Shown piece by piece: positions 52,824 to 63,000 of a stretch of 64,000 nt of DNA. This stretch comes from a bacterium (lineage in GTDB: Bacteria > SZUA-182 > DTGQ01), in the NCBI GenBank assembly GCA_040755755.1, contig JBFLZW010000001.1, forward strand, positions 222,157 to 286,156. The letters are read 5' to 3'. The translations under genes and the position numbers were made by a program. The stretch's first letter is position 1. Every line of letters starts with the position of its first letter. The notes beneath the pieces are model-generated. The model was given only the letters and a program-made list of their open reading frames with translations, ran no database searches and was not told the origin of the DNA.

Positions 52824-54722
52824 TTACAATTCCATACCTGCCCTGACATAGACTGTCGTGTTCCGGTAATCATTGACCTCAAGGCTTGAATCGTTTCTGG
52901 AATATCGGAATCCGACTGCACACTGGAGAGGGGGAGATATCTTCCAGAGGATGCCGCTGCCTGCGGAATGGGTCTTGAGATGCTCATCTTCAGGTTCAAA
53001 ATCGCTGGCTGTCCATCCGCCGGACAGCGTAAGATCGACTTTCTTGTGCAGGGGGACCGCCAGGGAGGCATCTATCCCCCATGACTCATCCGTCCAGTCC
53101 TTTTCCCGATAATTTTCTTTCTGGCTGAACATCGTCCAGCTAATCTGTGTCCGCCGCTGATAATTCCCCGCGAGGCTATGCCTCCTGAGCCTTACAGCAC
53201 CGCTGTCAAGGCTGTTTTCATAGGAGTTAACAAAGCTGTAGGAAAGGGCCGGGACCTTCATCAAAGGAAGTGTTCCATCCAGATCGATGCTCCAAAAAGC
53301 CCCCGCATCCCTGGCACCGCTGGAATAGGTGAGCCAGTTATATCCACCAGTTCCGGTCAGCTTCAGTGAGCGGCCAAGCTGATTGGACAGGCCAAAACCT
53401 GCTTCCCGGCTGATATAGTCGTTGAGCGCACTACCTGAGGCAACCTCTTTACTCAGTCGATAGCCGACATTCCCCGAAAGCCGCCTTGAAAAAGCCTTGC
53501 TCAAAATCATTGCACCGCCATAGGACTCACGATCCGTAGCCTGGGAAGCACTATATGCGGTATTGGTGTACTCATATCCCAATTCCAGGTCGCTGGTCCT
53601 GCGCAGTCTCTTTTTAATATAGGGATGGACCCGGAATTCGTTTTTGGTAGTCCGCCGTACAAAAAGGTTATCATCTTCCCGTGTCTCTCCTTCCCGTGTT
53701 CTTCCTCCATCTGTTACTCCTGCTCCTGTTACTCCTTTCCTTGCTTCCTGGCGGCTGAAGTAATGCCCGCGCCCTATTTCATCCGAAAGGTCGAGAAAGA
53801 CCAGGTCCCGGATCAGGGTTATTCCCCTGTCAAGGCCAGTGCTCACAGAAGCGCTGAATTCATGGCTCAATTCGTTTTTATCAGAATTTCGTGAAAAGAG
53901 TAACTGCTGCGGCTGATAGCTCAATTTTACATCCCCTAAAGTTCCTGATAAACTTGAGTCCACAGCCAATCTGATCCGGGTGATAAAGTCGGAAGTCATG
54001 ATATTGGCATCCCGATAAATATTATCGTTATACTCCTCCTCAACCGAGAGGTTCAACGATGATGACAGGCCCCTGAGAGGACCGCCGATATGCAGGATCG
54101 ATGTGGATTCTATCAGAGTATTATCTTGGGCCCGAAGGTCTCCTTTCGCTCCGGTATCTTCTTTTATCCTGGTGTTTTCTCTCCTTTCTTTCGTCTGGAC
54201 ATCGACTTCCACCTGTTCAGATGGTGGTGGTAAAGGTCTGGTGGATTGCCCGTGTTCCGTTGCTTCAGCGCCGGCAATCATGGAGAATACAGTCGTCAGG
54301 ATTGCGGCTGCCGTGAGGATGAAGTGAAAAACCCCTGATCCTCTTTTTTTTAATGCCTTGCGAAGCCGCCAGATTTCCAGAAGGTAGATTGCCATCAGGG
54401 AAGTAAAAATAAAGATAATGATGACCAGCCCCAGCATGGTTCCCCGTCTCGAGAAGTGGGCATCCAGAAATCCGTGGAAAAAGAATATATCCGGCCAGCC
54501 CGGCTGATGGGCTTCCGCAGAATAGGCATAGGGCAGGTGAAGCACAGCACAGAAAAGGCGCAGCCAATCAGGGCCGAAGGCCCAGAATCCGCAAAACAGT
54601 ATGGAAACAGGCATTACGACCAGATGCCGGAATGTTGTCCGGTAATGCCTTATCCGATAAACAGTAAGGTTAGCGAGGAAGGCAAAAGAAGCGCCTACGG
54701 CAAAATGGCCACTCGGCAGCAT
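52824..54722 (-). CDS. Membrane module fused to an outer-membrane beta-barrel protein
   Basis: The 632-residue product (ATG at 54722 after AAGGGAG) has two parts. Residues 1-122 are a membrane module with three or four hydrophobic helices (MLPSGHFAVGASFAFL, FGPDWLRLF). Residues 126-153 look like a second signal peptide (LKKRGSGVFHFILTAAA, ending at FSMIAGAEA). From about 200 on the sequence alternates as a beta-barrel (LSSSLNLSVEEEYNDNIYRD and many amphipathic strands, ending YVRAGMEL). An A8 run in the coding strand (complement of 54344-54351) sits at the join, so a sequencing indel fusing two genes is possible. Confidence 0.7.
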   Translation of the reverse strand: MLPSGHFAVGASFAFLANLTVYRIRHYRTTFRHLVVMPVSILFCGFWAFGPDWLRLFCAVLHLPYAYSAEAHQPGWPDIFFFHGFLDAHFSRRGTMLGLVIIIFIFTSLMAIYLLEIWRLRKALKKRGSGVFHFILTAAAILTTVFSMIAGAEATEHGQSTRPLPPPSEQVEVDVQTKERRENTRIKEDTGAKGDLRAQDNTLIESTSILHIGGPLRGLSSSLNLSVEEEYNDNIYRDANIMTSDFITRIRLAVDSSLSGTLGDVKLSYQPQQLLFSRNSDKNELSHEFSASVSTGLDRGITLIRDLVFLDLSDEIGRGHYFSRQEARKGVTGAGVTDGGRTREGETREDDNLFVRRTTKNEFRVHPYIKKRLRRTSDLELGYEYTNTAYSASQATDRESYGGAMILSKAFSRRLSGNVGYRLSKEVASGSALNDYISREAGFGLSNQLGRSLKLTGTGGYNWLTYSSGARDAGAFWSIDLDGTLPLMKVPALSYSFVNSYENSLDSGAVRLRRHSLAGNYQRRTQISWTMFSQKENYREKDWTDESWGIDASLAVPLHKKVDLTLSGGWTASDFEPEDEHLKTHSAGSGILWKISPPLQCAVGFRYSRNDSSLEVNDYRNTTVYVRAGMEL

Positions 54723-54851
54723 TATAACTCCCTTTCTACCAGGAAAAAATTTCGTGACGTTTTGTCTTGAAATTATTATTATCGGAATATTGTAAAAAAA
54801 CAATGATAAATTTAAAGATTAACTCTCGGCAACCAGATCGCGTTTAAATAT

Positions 54852-54867
54852 TGGCATGTAATTTGCT
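54852..54867 (+). promoter_or_regulatory. Putative sigma-54 promoter of thiC
   Basis: TGGCATGTAATTTGCT fits the -24/-12 pattern TGGCAC-N5-TTGCW with correct spacing and one mismatch (T for C at the sixth base). The start would be near 54879, giving a leader of about 75 nt. No TPP riboswitch core was seen between this site and the ATG. Confidence 0.55.
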
Positions 54868-54955
54868 CATATTTATATATTATTAATCATTCGTATCTTG
54901 ATTGCTTTTAATTGTGTAAGTCATTTTTACTTATTTTTATGGAGGCTAAAGGGAT

Positions 54956-56221
54956 ATGACTCAGATGGAGGCTGCCAAAAGGAGAATCATTACTCATGAG
55001 ATGAATTCCGTAGCAAAACAGGAAGGAGTTTCACCGAAATTTATTCAACAGGGTATCGCATCAGGGAAAGTGATTTTACTTTATGATACCACGGGCCGGT
55101 TTAATCCGGTTGGTATTGGGCCTGGTTTAAGAATAAAAATAAACGCCAATATTGGAACATCCTGTGATTATTGTGACCCGGAGATGGAAATTCAGAAGGC
55201 CAAAGAGGCTGAAAAATGGGGGGCTGATACGCTGATGGATCTCAGCGCCTATGGGGACATAAGAAAGATACGGACGCAGATCATAAAATCTGTCAGGGTC
55301 CCTGTTGGAGTCGTGCCTGTGTATCAGGCTGCGTCGGAAGCCATCCATTGCGCCGGTACGCATTTATCCATGAAAGAGCATAATTTCTTTGAGGTTGTTA
55401 TAGAGTCAATACGAGATGGATGTACCATGCTTACCGTTCATTGCAGTGTGAATAAAGGGATCCTCCATAAGCTTTCCAGGAGCAATCGAATCATTAAAAT
55501 AACCTCCAAGGGGGGAGGTATCATTGCTTCCTGGATGAAGGCCAATGACGCCGAGAATCCTTTTTTTCGCAGATTCGATGATCTGCTGGATATCGCCAGA
55601 CGACACGATACCATCTTAAGCTTTGGTGCTGCATTTCGATCGGGCTGCGTATCGGATGGGGCTGACAGTATTCATAAAGAAGAATTGGCCACTCTCGGGA
55701 AACTGGTGAAGCGGGCCAGAAAAGCAGGTGTTCAAATAAAGGTGGAAGGACCGGGACATCTTGCCGCCCATCAGATCGGACCATTTATCAGGAAAGCCAA
55801 AAAGCTGTGCAAGGGTGCCCCGCTTGGCGTTTTAGGTCCAATAGTTACCGATATTGCTCCGGGATATGATTATATAACCTTTGCCATTGGGGCTACGCTT
55901 GCCATTTTACATGGCGCGGATTACCTCTGTACAGTCTATCCAAGCGAACATCTGGGATTGCCCATTCTTGAGGACATTCCCCTGGGTATTATAGCTGCCC
56001 GGATCGCAGCTCATGCCGGAGATCTTGCTCACGGAAGTTCGAATATTGCCTGGGATAACCGCATGGCCAGAGCACGGGCATCTCTCGATTGGGCTTCTCA
56101 ACTGAAAGAAGCCATTGATCCTTATCTTGCCAAGTCGATACGGGAGAGGATTCCGACGAAGGGGGCCGGATGTTCTGTTTGCGGGCATCTGTGTCCGCAT
56201 AAACTTTTCGGGGAAGTTTAG
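54956..56221 (+). CDS. thiC: Phosphomethylpyrimidine synthase ThiC
   Basis: ThiC is a radical SAM enzyme that rearranges aminoimidazole ribotide to HMP phosphate for thiamine. The 421-residue protein has KINANIGTS, ADTLMDLS, GCTMLTVHCSV, SFGAAFRSGCVSDG, KVEGPGHL and GPIVTDIAPGYDYITFAIGAT. The C-terminal cluster motif is C406-SV-C409-GHL-C413 (CX2CX3C), one residue shorter than the CX2CX4C of many proteobacterial forms. Short forms exist in anaerobes. Benzimidazole synthases (Bza) are close relatives, so an alternative product is possible. A GGAGG-like region lies about 12 nt before the ATG. Confidence 0.92.
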   Translation: MTQMEAAKRRIITHEMNSVAKQEGVSPKFIQQGIASGKVILLYDTTGRFNPVGIGPGLRIKINANIGTSCDYCDPEMEIQKAKEAEKWGADTLMDLSAYGDIRKIRTQIIKSVRVPVGVVPVYQAASEAIHCAGTHLSMKEHNFFEVVIESIRDGCTMLTVHCSVNKGILHKLSRSNRIIKITSKGGGIIASWMKANDAENPFFRRFDDLLDIARRHDTILSFGAAFRSGCVSDGADSIHKEELATLGKLVKRARKAGVQIKVEGPGHLAAHQIGPFIRKAKKLCKGAPLGVLGPIVTDIAPGYDYITFAIGATLAILHGADYLCTVYPSEHLGLPILEDIPLGIIAARIAAHAGDLAHGSSNIAWDNRMARARASLDWASQLKEAIDPYLAKSIRERIPTKGAGCSVCGHLCPHKLFGEV

Positions 56222-56376
56222 CCGGTTTGCCTGGCTCTTTCGTAACTGTCGTTTCCGGCTTGAGTCACATCTGAAAATTGGCTATAATCTCTCGCATCTT
56301 TCCGTGAGCATATGCTGGCGCTTTTCGCGCCAGGGGTATCGGGGGGGCGGAGGAGATACCATAGCACGAGGTTCGG

Positions 56377-59300
56377 ATGGCACGTTTTCGGGTTTTTGTC
56401 AGTAACCGGCTGGAGGTTCTGGTTGACTGCCTGGCTGAAGCCATCAGCGAGCCGCTTCCCTCTCCCCTGGACCAGGAACACATTGTCGTGCAGAGCAAGG
56501 GGATGGAGCGCTGGCTCTCCATGAGGCTTGCCCGGCGGTTTGGCATCTGGGGCAACTGCCGGTATCCGTTTCCCAATATCATTATCCATGACCTGATCCA
56601 GTCAGTCGTGCCTGATCTTCCGGACAGCACGCCCTTCGAACCCGGGATCCTGGCCTGGAGAATCGCCAAACACCTTCCCGCGTGCAGCCTGCGGCCCGGG
56701 TTTGAGAGCCTGCGCAATTACCTGGGCGGCGAGGAGGAAAACGGCAGCCCGAAGCAGGGGACCGGCAGTCTGAAGCAGCTCCAGTTGGCCGGGCGACTGG
56801 CCAATGTCTTTGACCAATACACGATGTTCCGGCCACAGTGGATACATGACTGGGAGGATGGAAAGGAAAGTCACTGGCAGGCCCGGCTCTGGCGGGAGTT
56901 GACGAACGAGGCATCGGGCACTCACGCGCAGTCCGGCCACAAGGCAGCTATCCTGCGAAAGTTTCAAAAAACGATCAGCGAGCTCAGTCCTGAAGAACCC
57001 CTGCCCGGCAAAGCTCCCAAGCGCCTCTCCATTTTCGGCATTCCCAGCCTGCCGCCCCTCCACATGGAGGTTTTTTCCGCCATGTCACGCCACATCGAGG
57101 TGAATCTGTTTCTTATGAATCCCTGCCAGGAATACTGGTTCGATCTTGCTTCGGAAAAGGATGTGGCCAGGGTGCACCGGAAAATCAGCAGGAAATTCAG
57201 CGAAAAGGCCATCCCCTCTGCCGGGGCGATTGACGAGGAGAGCCCCGATACGCTGGCGGCCAGTGAAGAGCTTCATTACGAAACCGGGCATCCGCTCCTT
57301 GCCTCCCTGGGAAAGCTGGGCGCGCATTTTTTCGACTCCCTCCTCGATCTTCCCTTTATCGAGGAGGAGCGGCGGTTTGAGGACCCCGGCGAGGGATCGC
57401 TCCTTTCCTGCCTTCAATCCGATATCCTCTTCCTGAATGACCGCGGGAGCGGGGGAGGGAAGAAGAAGATGATCGCTCCCGACGATGACTCCATCCAGGT
57501 TCATGTCTGCCACAGCCCCATGCGGGAGGTCGAGGTTCTGTACGATCTCCTGCTCGATCTCTTTGAGCGGAAGCCGGACCTTGAGCCACGGGATATCCTG
57601 GTCATGATGCCTGATATCGAAAGCTATGCGCCGTATATCGGTGCGGTGTTCGAAAGCTGCCAGGACCATCCGGGCAGGAAAATTCCCTACAGCGTTGCCG
57701 ACCGAAGTGCCCGGCGGGAAGGGCAGCTCATCGAGGTATTTTTGAAAATCCTTGGCCTGTGCGGGAGCCGCTTCGGTCAGACCCAGGTCCTGGACATTCT
57801 GGAAGCGCCTCCGGTTCAACGGCGTTTTGGCCTGGAAGGGGAGGGGATTGCCAGCATCCATCGCTGGGTCAAGGACACCCGCATCCGATGGGGAAAGGAT
57901 GCCAGGGGCAGAAGCCGCTTCGGGGTGCCGGATTTTCCGGAAAATACCTGGAAATCGGGGCTCGATCGGCTTCTTCTCGGCTATGCCCTGCCCGGCGGAG
58001 GAGAGCGGATGTTTGCTGAAATCCTCCCCTATGACGGCATCGAGGGAGATGATGCAGCTATTCTGGGACGGTTTCTCGAATTCACCAACCAGCTCTTCGA
58101 CCAGGCGACTGAGCTGGAACAGCCCCGGCTTCTTGCCGGGTGGGTGCAGGTCTTCCAGGGCGTCATGGACCGGTTTTTCAGGCTCGATGAGGCCGATGAA
58201 GCCCAGCGGCAGGTGATCCAGAAGGTTTTCCAGGAGCTGAAAGAAGCCCAGGATATGGCTGATTTTCAGGACAGGATCGGCATCGAGACTATCCGCGCCT
58301 GGCTGGCCGACCGTCTGGACCATGAGGAGCTGGGAACAGGGTTTCTCACCGGCGGAGTCACTTTTTGCACCATGCTCCCCATGCGCAGCATTCCCCACCG
58401 GGCAGTGGCCCTTTTGGGCATGGGAGACGGCATCTTTCCCCGGACAGCACGGCCCCCGGGATTTGACCTCATGGCCAGGGCACCGCAGCGGGGTGATCCC
58501 TCGAAGCGGGACGAGGACCGCTACCTGTTTCTGGAGGCGCTGCTCAGCGCCAGAGAGCATTTTCTGATCAGCTATGTCGGCCAGAGCATCAGGGATAACA
58601 GCCAGATTCCTCCATCAGTGGTTGTCAGCGAACTGATGGAGGCCATCGAGCGGGGATTTGAGCACCCTCAGGGAAAAATCCTCGACCGGCTGATCATTAC
58701 CCACCGCCTTCAGGCCTTCAGCCCGGCCTATTTCCAGCCCCAGGGTCCGCTTTTCAGCTACTGCGAGGAAAACTTCCAGGCCCTGTGCAGTCATGCCGGG
58801 AATGGCCAAAAGGCATGGTCAGTCCTGAATAGGCCTTTTATCAATGCCCCTCTTCCTGAGCTGCCTGAAGAGAAAAAAACACTCAGCCTCAGTCAACTGG
58901 CCCGGTTTCTGGCTAATCCGGCCCGGTTTTTCCTGATCAACCGGCTGGGAATCAGGCTCGATGAGGCCGCTGTTTCCCTGAATGAGCGGGAACCTTTTGA
59001 GGTTTCCGGCCTCGACAGGTATCTGGTCGAGCAGGAGATGGTACGAAAAAGGCTCCGGGGAGGAAACCTGGAGGAGCATTATCCCGTGGTCCGGGCACAG
59101 GGCATTCTGCCGCCCAGGGTCATGGGCATGATGGCCTACCAGGACCTGTGCACCGGGGTAGCGAAGTTTACCGACAAAGTCCGGCAGCATGTTCACGGGG
59201 ATGAGATGGCCCCTGTGGATGTGGACATCGAGCTTGCAGGATTCCGGCTGACCGGCAGGATAGGCGGCATCTGGCCAGGAGGGCTGATCCGCTACCGGTG

Positions 59301-59775
59301 CGCCAAGATAAAGGCCAGAGACTGCCTGGAAGCCTGGATCGATCATCTGGTGCTCAATTACCTTGAGCATGACGGATACCCCAGGAACAGCCTGCTTATC
59401 GCCAGTGATGAGCAGTGGGTCTTCCCTCCCGTCCCGGACAGCGGAAAAATCCTGGAGGCTATCCTCAAGCTCTACTGGCAGGGAATGCAGCTCCCGCTTC
59501 CCTTTTTCCCCGTCACCTCCCTTGATTATGCCAAAAGGATCATGGACGGCCAGGCCCCCGGGGAAGCTCTGCAGAAGGCCAGGCTTGTATGGGAGGGACA
59601 TGACTTTAGTCCGGGCGAGAAAGAAGAGCCCTATCTTCGTTTGTGCTTCGGCAAAGCCGCCGATCCCCTGGACGGGGAGTTTGCAGTTGTGGCCCAGGAT
59701 GTCTATGGGCCGCTGCTTGGCTGTGTTAAAGACAGTGGTCAGTGGTCAGTAGGCAGTAAAGACAGTGGTCAGTAG
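56377..59775 (+). CDS. recC: Exodeoxyribonuclease V subunit gamma (RecC)
   Basis: RecC is the scaffold and Chi-recognition subunit of the RecBCD nuclease. The 1132-residue protein starts with the RecC pattern VFVSNRLEVLVDCLAEAI, HIVVQSKGMERWLSMRLARRFG, and later ILVMMPDIESYAPYIGAVFES and FLTGGVTFCTMLPMRSIPHRAVALLGMGDGIFPR. Length is close to the usual 1,120. The last dozen residues (CVKDSGQWSVGSKDSGQ) and the stop come from a heptad array, so the native C-terminus was probably replaced. It precedes recB on the same strand. Confidence 0.93.
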   Translation: MARFRVFVSNRLEVLVDCLAEAISEPLPSPLDQEHIVVQSKGMERWLSMRLARRFGIWGNCRYPFPNIIIHDLIQSVVPDLPDSTPFEPGILAWRIAKHLPACSLRPGFESLRNYLGGEEENGSPKQGTGSLKQLQLAGRLANVFDQYTMFRPQWIHDWEDGKESHWQARLWRELTNEASGTHAQSGHKAAILRKFQKTISELSPEEPLPGKAPKRLSIFGIPSLPPLHMEVFSAMSRHIEVNLFLMNPCQEYWFDLASEKDVARVHRKISRKFSEKAIPSAGAIDEESPDTLAASEELHYETGHPLLASLGKLGAHFFDSLLDLPFIEEERRFEDPGEGSLLSCLQSDILFLNDRGSGGGKKKMIAPDDDSIQVHVCHSPMREVEVLYDLLLDLFERKPDLEPRDILVMMPDIESYAPYIGAVFESCQDHPGRKIPYSVADRSARREGQLIEVFLKILGLCGSRFGQTQVLDILEAPPVQRRFGLEGEGIASIHRWVKDTRIRWGKDARGRSRFGVPDFPENTWKSGLDRLLLGYALPGGGERMFAEILPYDGIEGDDAAILGRFLEFTNQLFDQATELEQPRLLAGWVQVFQGVMDRFFRLDEADEAQRQVIQKVFQELKEAQDMADFQDRIGIETIRAWLADRLDHEELGTGFLTGGVTFCTMLPMRSIPHRAVALLGMGDGIFPRTARPPGFDLMARAPQRGDPSKRDEDRYLFLEALLSAREHFLISYVGQSIRDNSQIPPSVVVSELMEAIERGFEHPQGKILDRLIITHRLQAFSPAYFQPQGPLFSYCEENFQALCSHAGNGQKAWSVLNRPFINAPLPELPEEKKTLSLSQLARFLANPARFFLINRLGIRLDEAAVSLNEREPFEVSGLDRYLVEQEMVRKRLRGGNLEEHYPVVRAQGILPPRVMGMMAYQDLCTGVAKFTDKVRQHVHGDEMAPVDVDIELAGFRLTGRIGGIWPGGLIRYRCAKIKARDCLEAWIDHLVLNYLEHDGYPRNSLLIASDEQWVFPPVPDSGKILEAILKLYWQGMQLPLPFFPVTSLDYAKRIMDGQAPGEALQKARLVWEGHDFSPGEKEEPYLRLCFGKAADPLDGEFAVVAQDVYGPLLGCVKDSGQWSVGSKDSGQ

Positions 59776-59783
59776 GCAGCCGT
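59733..59783. repeat. CAGTGGT heptads at the recC stop codon
   Basis: Heptads CAGTGGT, CAGTGGT, CAGTAGG, CAGTAAA, then after a 2-nt slip CAGTGGT, CAGTAGG and CAGCCGT. The recC stop codon (59773-59775) lies inside this array. Confidence 0.85.
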
Positions 59784-59789
59784 AGTGTT

Positions 59790-59832
59790 CCTGCTCCCTC
59801 GCCCCTTTGGGGAGAGGGCCGGGGTGAGGGTC
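59790..59832 (-). repeat. REP-like palindromic repeat, copy 2
   Basis: In the reverse sense this matches 23357-23402 over about 43 bases (CCTCACCCCGGCCCTCTCCC and the C-AAA-G palindrome). It lies in the recC-recB gap. The rest of the 59784-60012 gap shows nothing else supported. Confidence 0.75.
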
Positions 59833-60012
59833 TTGTTGGTTAGTAGCATAAGGTATGACATTAGCCTGAATGGCACTTACAGAAGCCAAGTTGGAGCTCA
59901 TCCACCGCGGCGGCACCCACAGTGTGGGGCTGCCGCAGAAGGCAGTAGCATTATCTTTGAGGGTGTAAGAGCATCATTGCCCCCAGAGGGAGATTAAATA
60001 GGGATAGACGAA

Positions 60013-63000
60013 ATGAATTGCTTTGACCTGCTCGACAGTCCGCTTGAGGGCCGCACCCTGATCGAGGCCAGTGCCGGTACCGGCAAGACCTACACCATTG
60101 CCGGGCTGTATCTTCGCCTGCTTCTGGAAAAACGCCTGTCCGTGGACCAGATTCTGGTCGTGACCTTCACCGTGGCTGCAACCGAGGAGCTGCGCAGCCG
60201 GATCCGCCGGAGGATCCACGAGGCATTGTCAGCCTTTGCTACTGGAAGCAGTGATGATGATTTCCTTGCCGGTCTGGTCAACAAGGTGGAGAACCGTCGT
60301 GAGGCCCGGCTGCTCCTCACCAATGCGCTGCGCTGCTTTGATGAGGCTGCGGTTTTTACCATCCACGGATTCTGCCAGAGGGTTTTGCAGGAGCGGGCCT
60401 TCGAGTGCAGCTCATTGTTCGATACCGAGCTGGTCACGGATCAGAGCGCTCTGGTGCAGGAGGTGGTGGATGATTTCTGGCGCATCCACGTCTATAACGC
60501 TTCCCCGCTGTTTATCAGCTTTGCCAGGGAAAGAAAGAAGGGGGAATGGAGTCCCGATGCCCTGGCTGCATTCGCAAGATCCCATGCCGCAAAGCCCAAC
60601 CTGCGGATTATTCCTGACCTCGACCTCGATCTGAGTGAAACCAGAAGTCTGGAGGATGCCGCAGGCACAGCCTTTGATCGGTTCCGCATGGCCTGGCCCC
60701 AGCATCGGGACCAGGTGGAAGAGCTGCTTTCAACCAGCCGGGAATTGAACCGGAAACAATACCCGCCGGACAGTATCAGAGAATGGGTCGAGGGAATAGA
60801 CAATTACCTGGCAGCAGGCAATCTGCTTCCCTGGTATGAAAAGCTCGAAAAGTTCGGGATATCGTCCCTGGAGAATGCAGCCAAAAAGGGATGCCAGGCC
60901 CCCCGGCACCCGGTTTTCATTCTGGCTGACGAGTTGTGCCGGAAGCTCAGGGAGCTTGAGGCTGCCTGTGAGCGGCAACTGGTGATCCTCAAAAAGCAGC
61001 TTCTGGCCTTTGTTTGCGAGGAGCTTCCCAAAAGAAAGCAGGAGCTGAATATCCGCTCCTTTGATGATCTTCTCCTTTCCCTTCAGGACGCCCTGCAGGG
61101 GGGAGAAGGGTGTGATCTGGCCAGGGTGATTCGGGAAAAGTATCAGGCTGCTCTGATCGATGAATTTCAGGATACTGACCCGGTCCAGTATGCCATTTTC
61201 AAAACGATCTATCCGGATGGGAAAAATACCCTGTTCCTGATCGGTGACCCGAAGCAGGCCATCTACAGCTTTCGCGGTGCAGATATTTTTGCCTACCTTG
61301 AGGCGGCCAAAGACGTGGAGGCACGGTATACCCTTGGCACCAACTGGCGATCCTCGCCCGGTCTGATCAAAGCGGTCAACACCCTGTTCTCGAACCGGGA
61401 TAATCCCTTCATCTTCGAGGATATCCCCTTCCATCCGGTCAGTCCTCCTCCGGTCTGGAAGAACGAAATGTCATTGATGCCAGAATCCCGGCCCGATTAT
61501 CCATGCAGAGGCCATCTGGCCAGTGAGCCGCTTCAGCTCTGGTTTCTGGGCCGTGGGAACCAGGGCAGGGCGATCAACCGGGGAGATGCGGAGAGGGAAT
61601 TGCCCGAAGTTGTTGCCAGTGAGATCGGGCGGCTTCTGGAGGCCGGACAAAAGGGTGAAGCCCTGATTGAAGGCCAGCCGGTGGCCCCCGGCGATATCGC
61701 TGTTCTGACCAGGACGAACCGCCAGGCCAGGAGTGTGCAGGAAGCCCTTCAGAGGCGAAAGATTCCCAGCGTGCTCTATAGCTCGGAGAGCCTTTTTGCC
61801 TCCCGTGAGGCAGCGGAGCTTCTCGGTGTCCTGAATGCCGTGGCTGAGCCGGGCCATGAGGAGAAAATCAGGGCTGCCCTGGTCACCGATATGATGGGTG
61901 TCTCCGGCAGCGAACTGGCCACTATGCTCGATGACAGTACGGCCTGGGGAATGTGGCTGGACAAATTCAGAGCTTATCACGAGCTTTGGGCGCGGCGCAG
62001 GCAGGGATTCATGATCATGGCCAGTACCCTCACGGCCAGAGAAAAGATCAAAAGCCGCCTTCTGGCTTATCCGGACGGCGAGCGGCGGGTAACGAACTTT
62101 TTGCATTGTCTGGAGGTTCTCCACCAGGCAGCCCTGGAGAACAGCTTCGGGATCGAGGGACTGTTGAAGTGGTTTGCCCGCCAGCTCAACGATCAGCCGG
62201 AAAAGGAAGAATATCAGATCCGCCTGGAAACGGATGAAAAGGCAGTCAAACTGGTTACGATTCACAAGAGCAAGGGGCTGGAATATCCGATCGTTTTCTG
62301 CCCGTACACCTGGAGCGGATTGCGGGAGGAAGAGGATGCGGCCTTTTTCCATGATCCGGAAAACGGCTGGCAGCCAACGCTCGCTCTTGGCTCCCAAAAT
62401 TGTGAGCAGGGCAGGTCACTGGCCGGGCAGGAAATGCTGGCCGAGAACCTGCGCCTGCTCTATGTTGCCCTGACCAGGGCCAAGTACCGATGCTACCTCG
62501 TCTGGGGAGCGATCCGGGGTGCCGAAACTTCGGCTCCGGCATACCTGTTCCACCCCTGCGGGAATGATGGGGGGGCTGGCAAGCCGGTCGAGGCCGCAGC
62601 AGCCCGGATGTCCTCGCTTGACTGGGGCAGGCTGGATGACCGCAGGATGCTCGATGACCTCGACGCTCTGGCCCAAAAAGCGGGATCGGCCATCAGGGTT
62701 TGTGCTGTGCCGGATGCTTCCACGAAAAGTTTCGAAGCGGTTGATGTCCAGGAGGCAGCACTCTCCTGCCGCACCTTTTCAGGTACTATTTCGGATGACT
62801 GGCGCATAGCCAGCTTTTCCTCACTGGTAGCCGGCAAGGAGGAATGGTGGGAGAGTCCGGGCCTGGATGAGAATCATCCCCCTGAGGAGATTCAGGAGAG
62901 AGAGGTAGAGGAGATGGAACCGCTCGCCATACCTCACGGGACAGGTCAAGGCCCTTCCTCTGCCGGTGATTTTCCCACCGGGTCCAAAGCCGGAACCTGT

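Noticed and set aside
54780..54955. TPP riboswitch before thiC
   Set aside because: I could not find the conserved CUGAGA-type cores or the stem layout; only a sigma-54-like site is visible.
57085..58560. 491-codon open frame on the minus strand inside recC
   Set aside because: It lies wholly antisense to strongly supported RecC and shows no family motifs; long antisense frames are expected in GC-biased genes.
61471..62397. 308-codon minus-strand frame inside recB
   Set aside because: Antisense shadow, no motif and no ribosome binding site.
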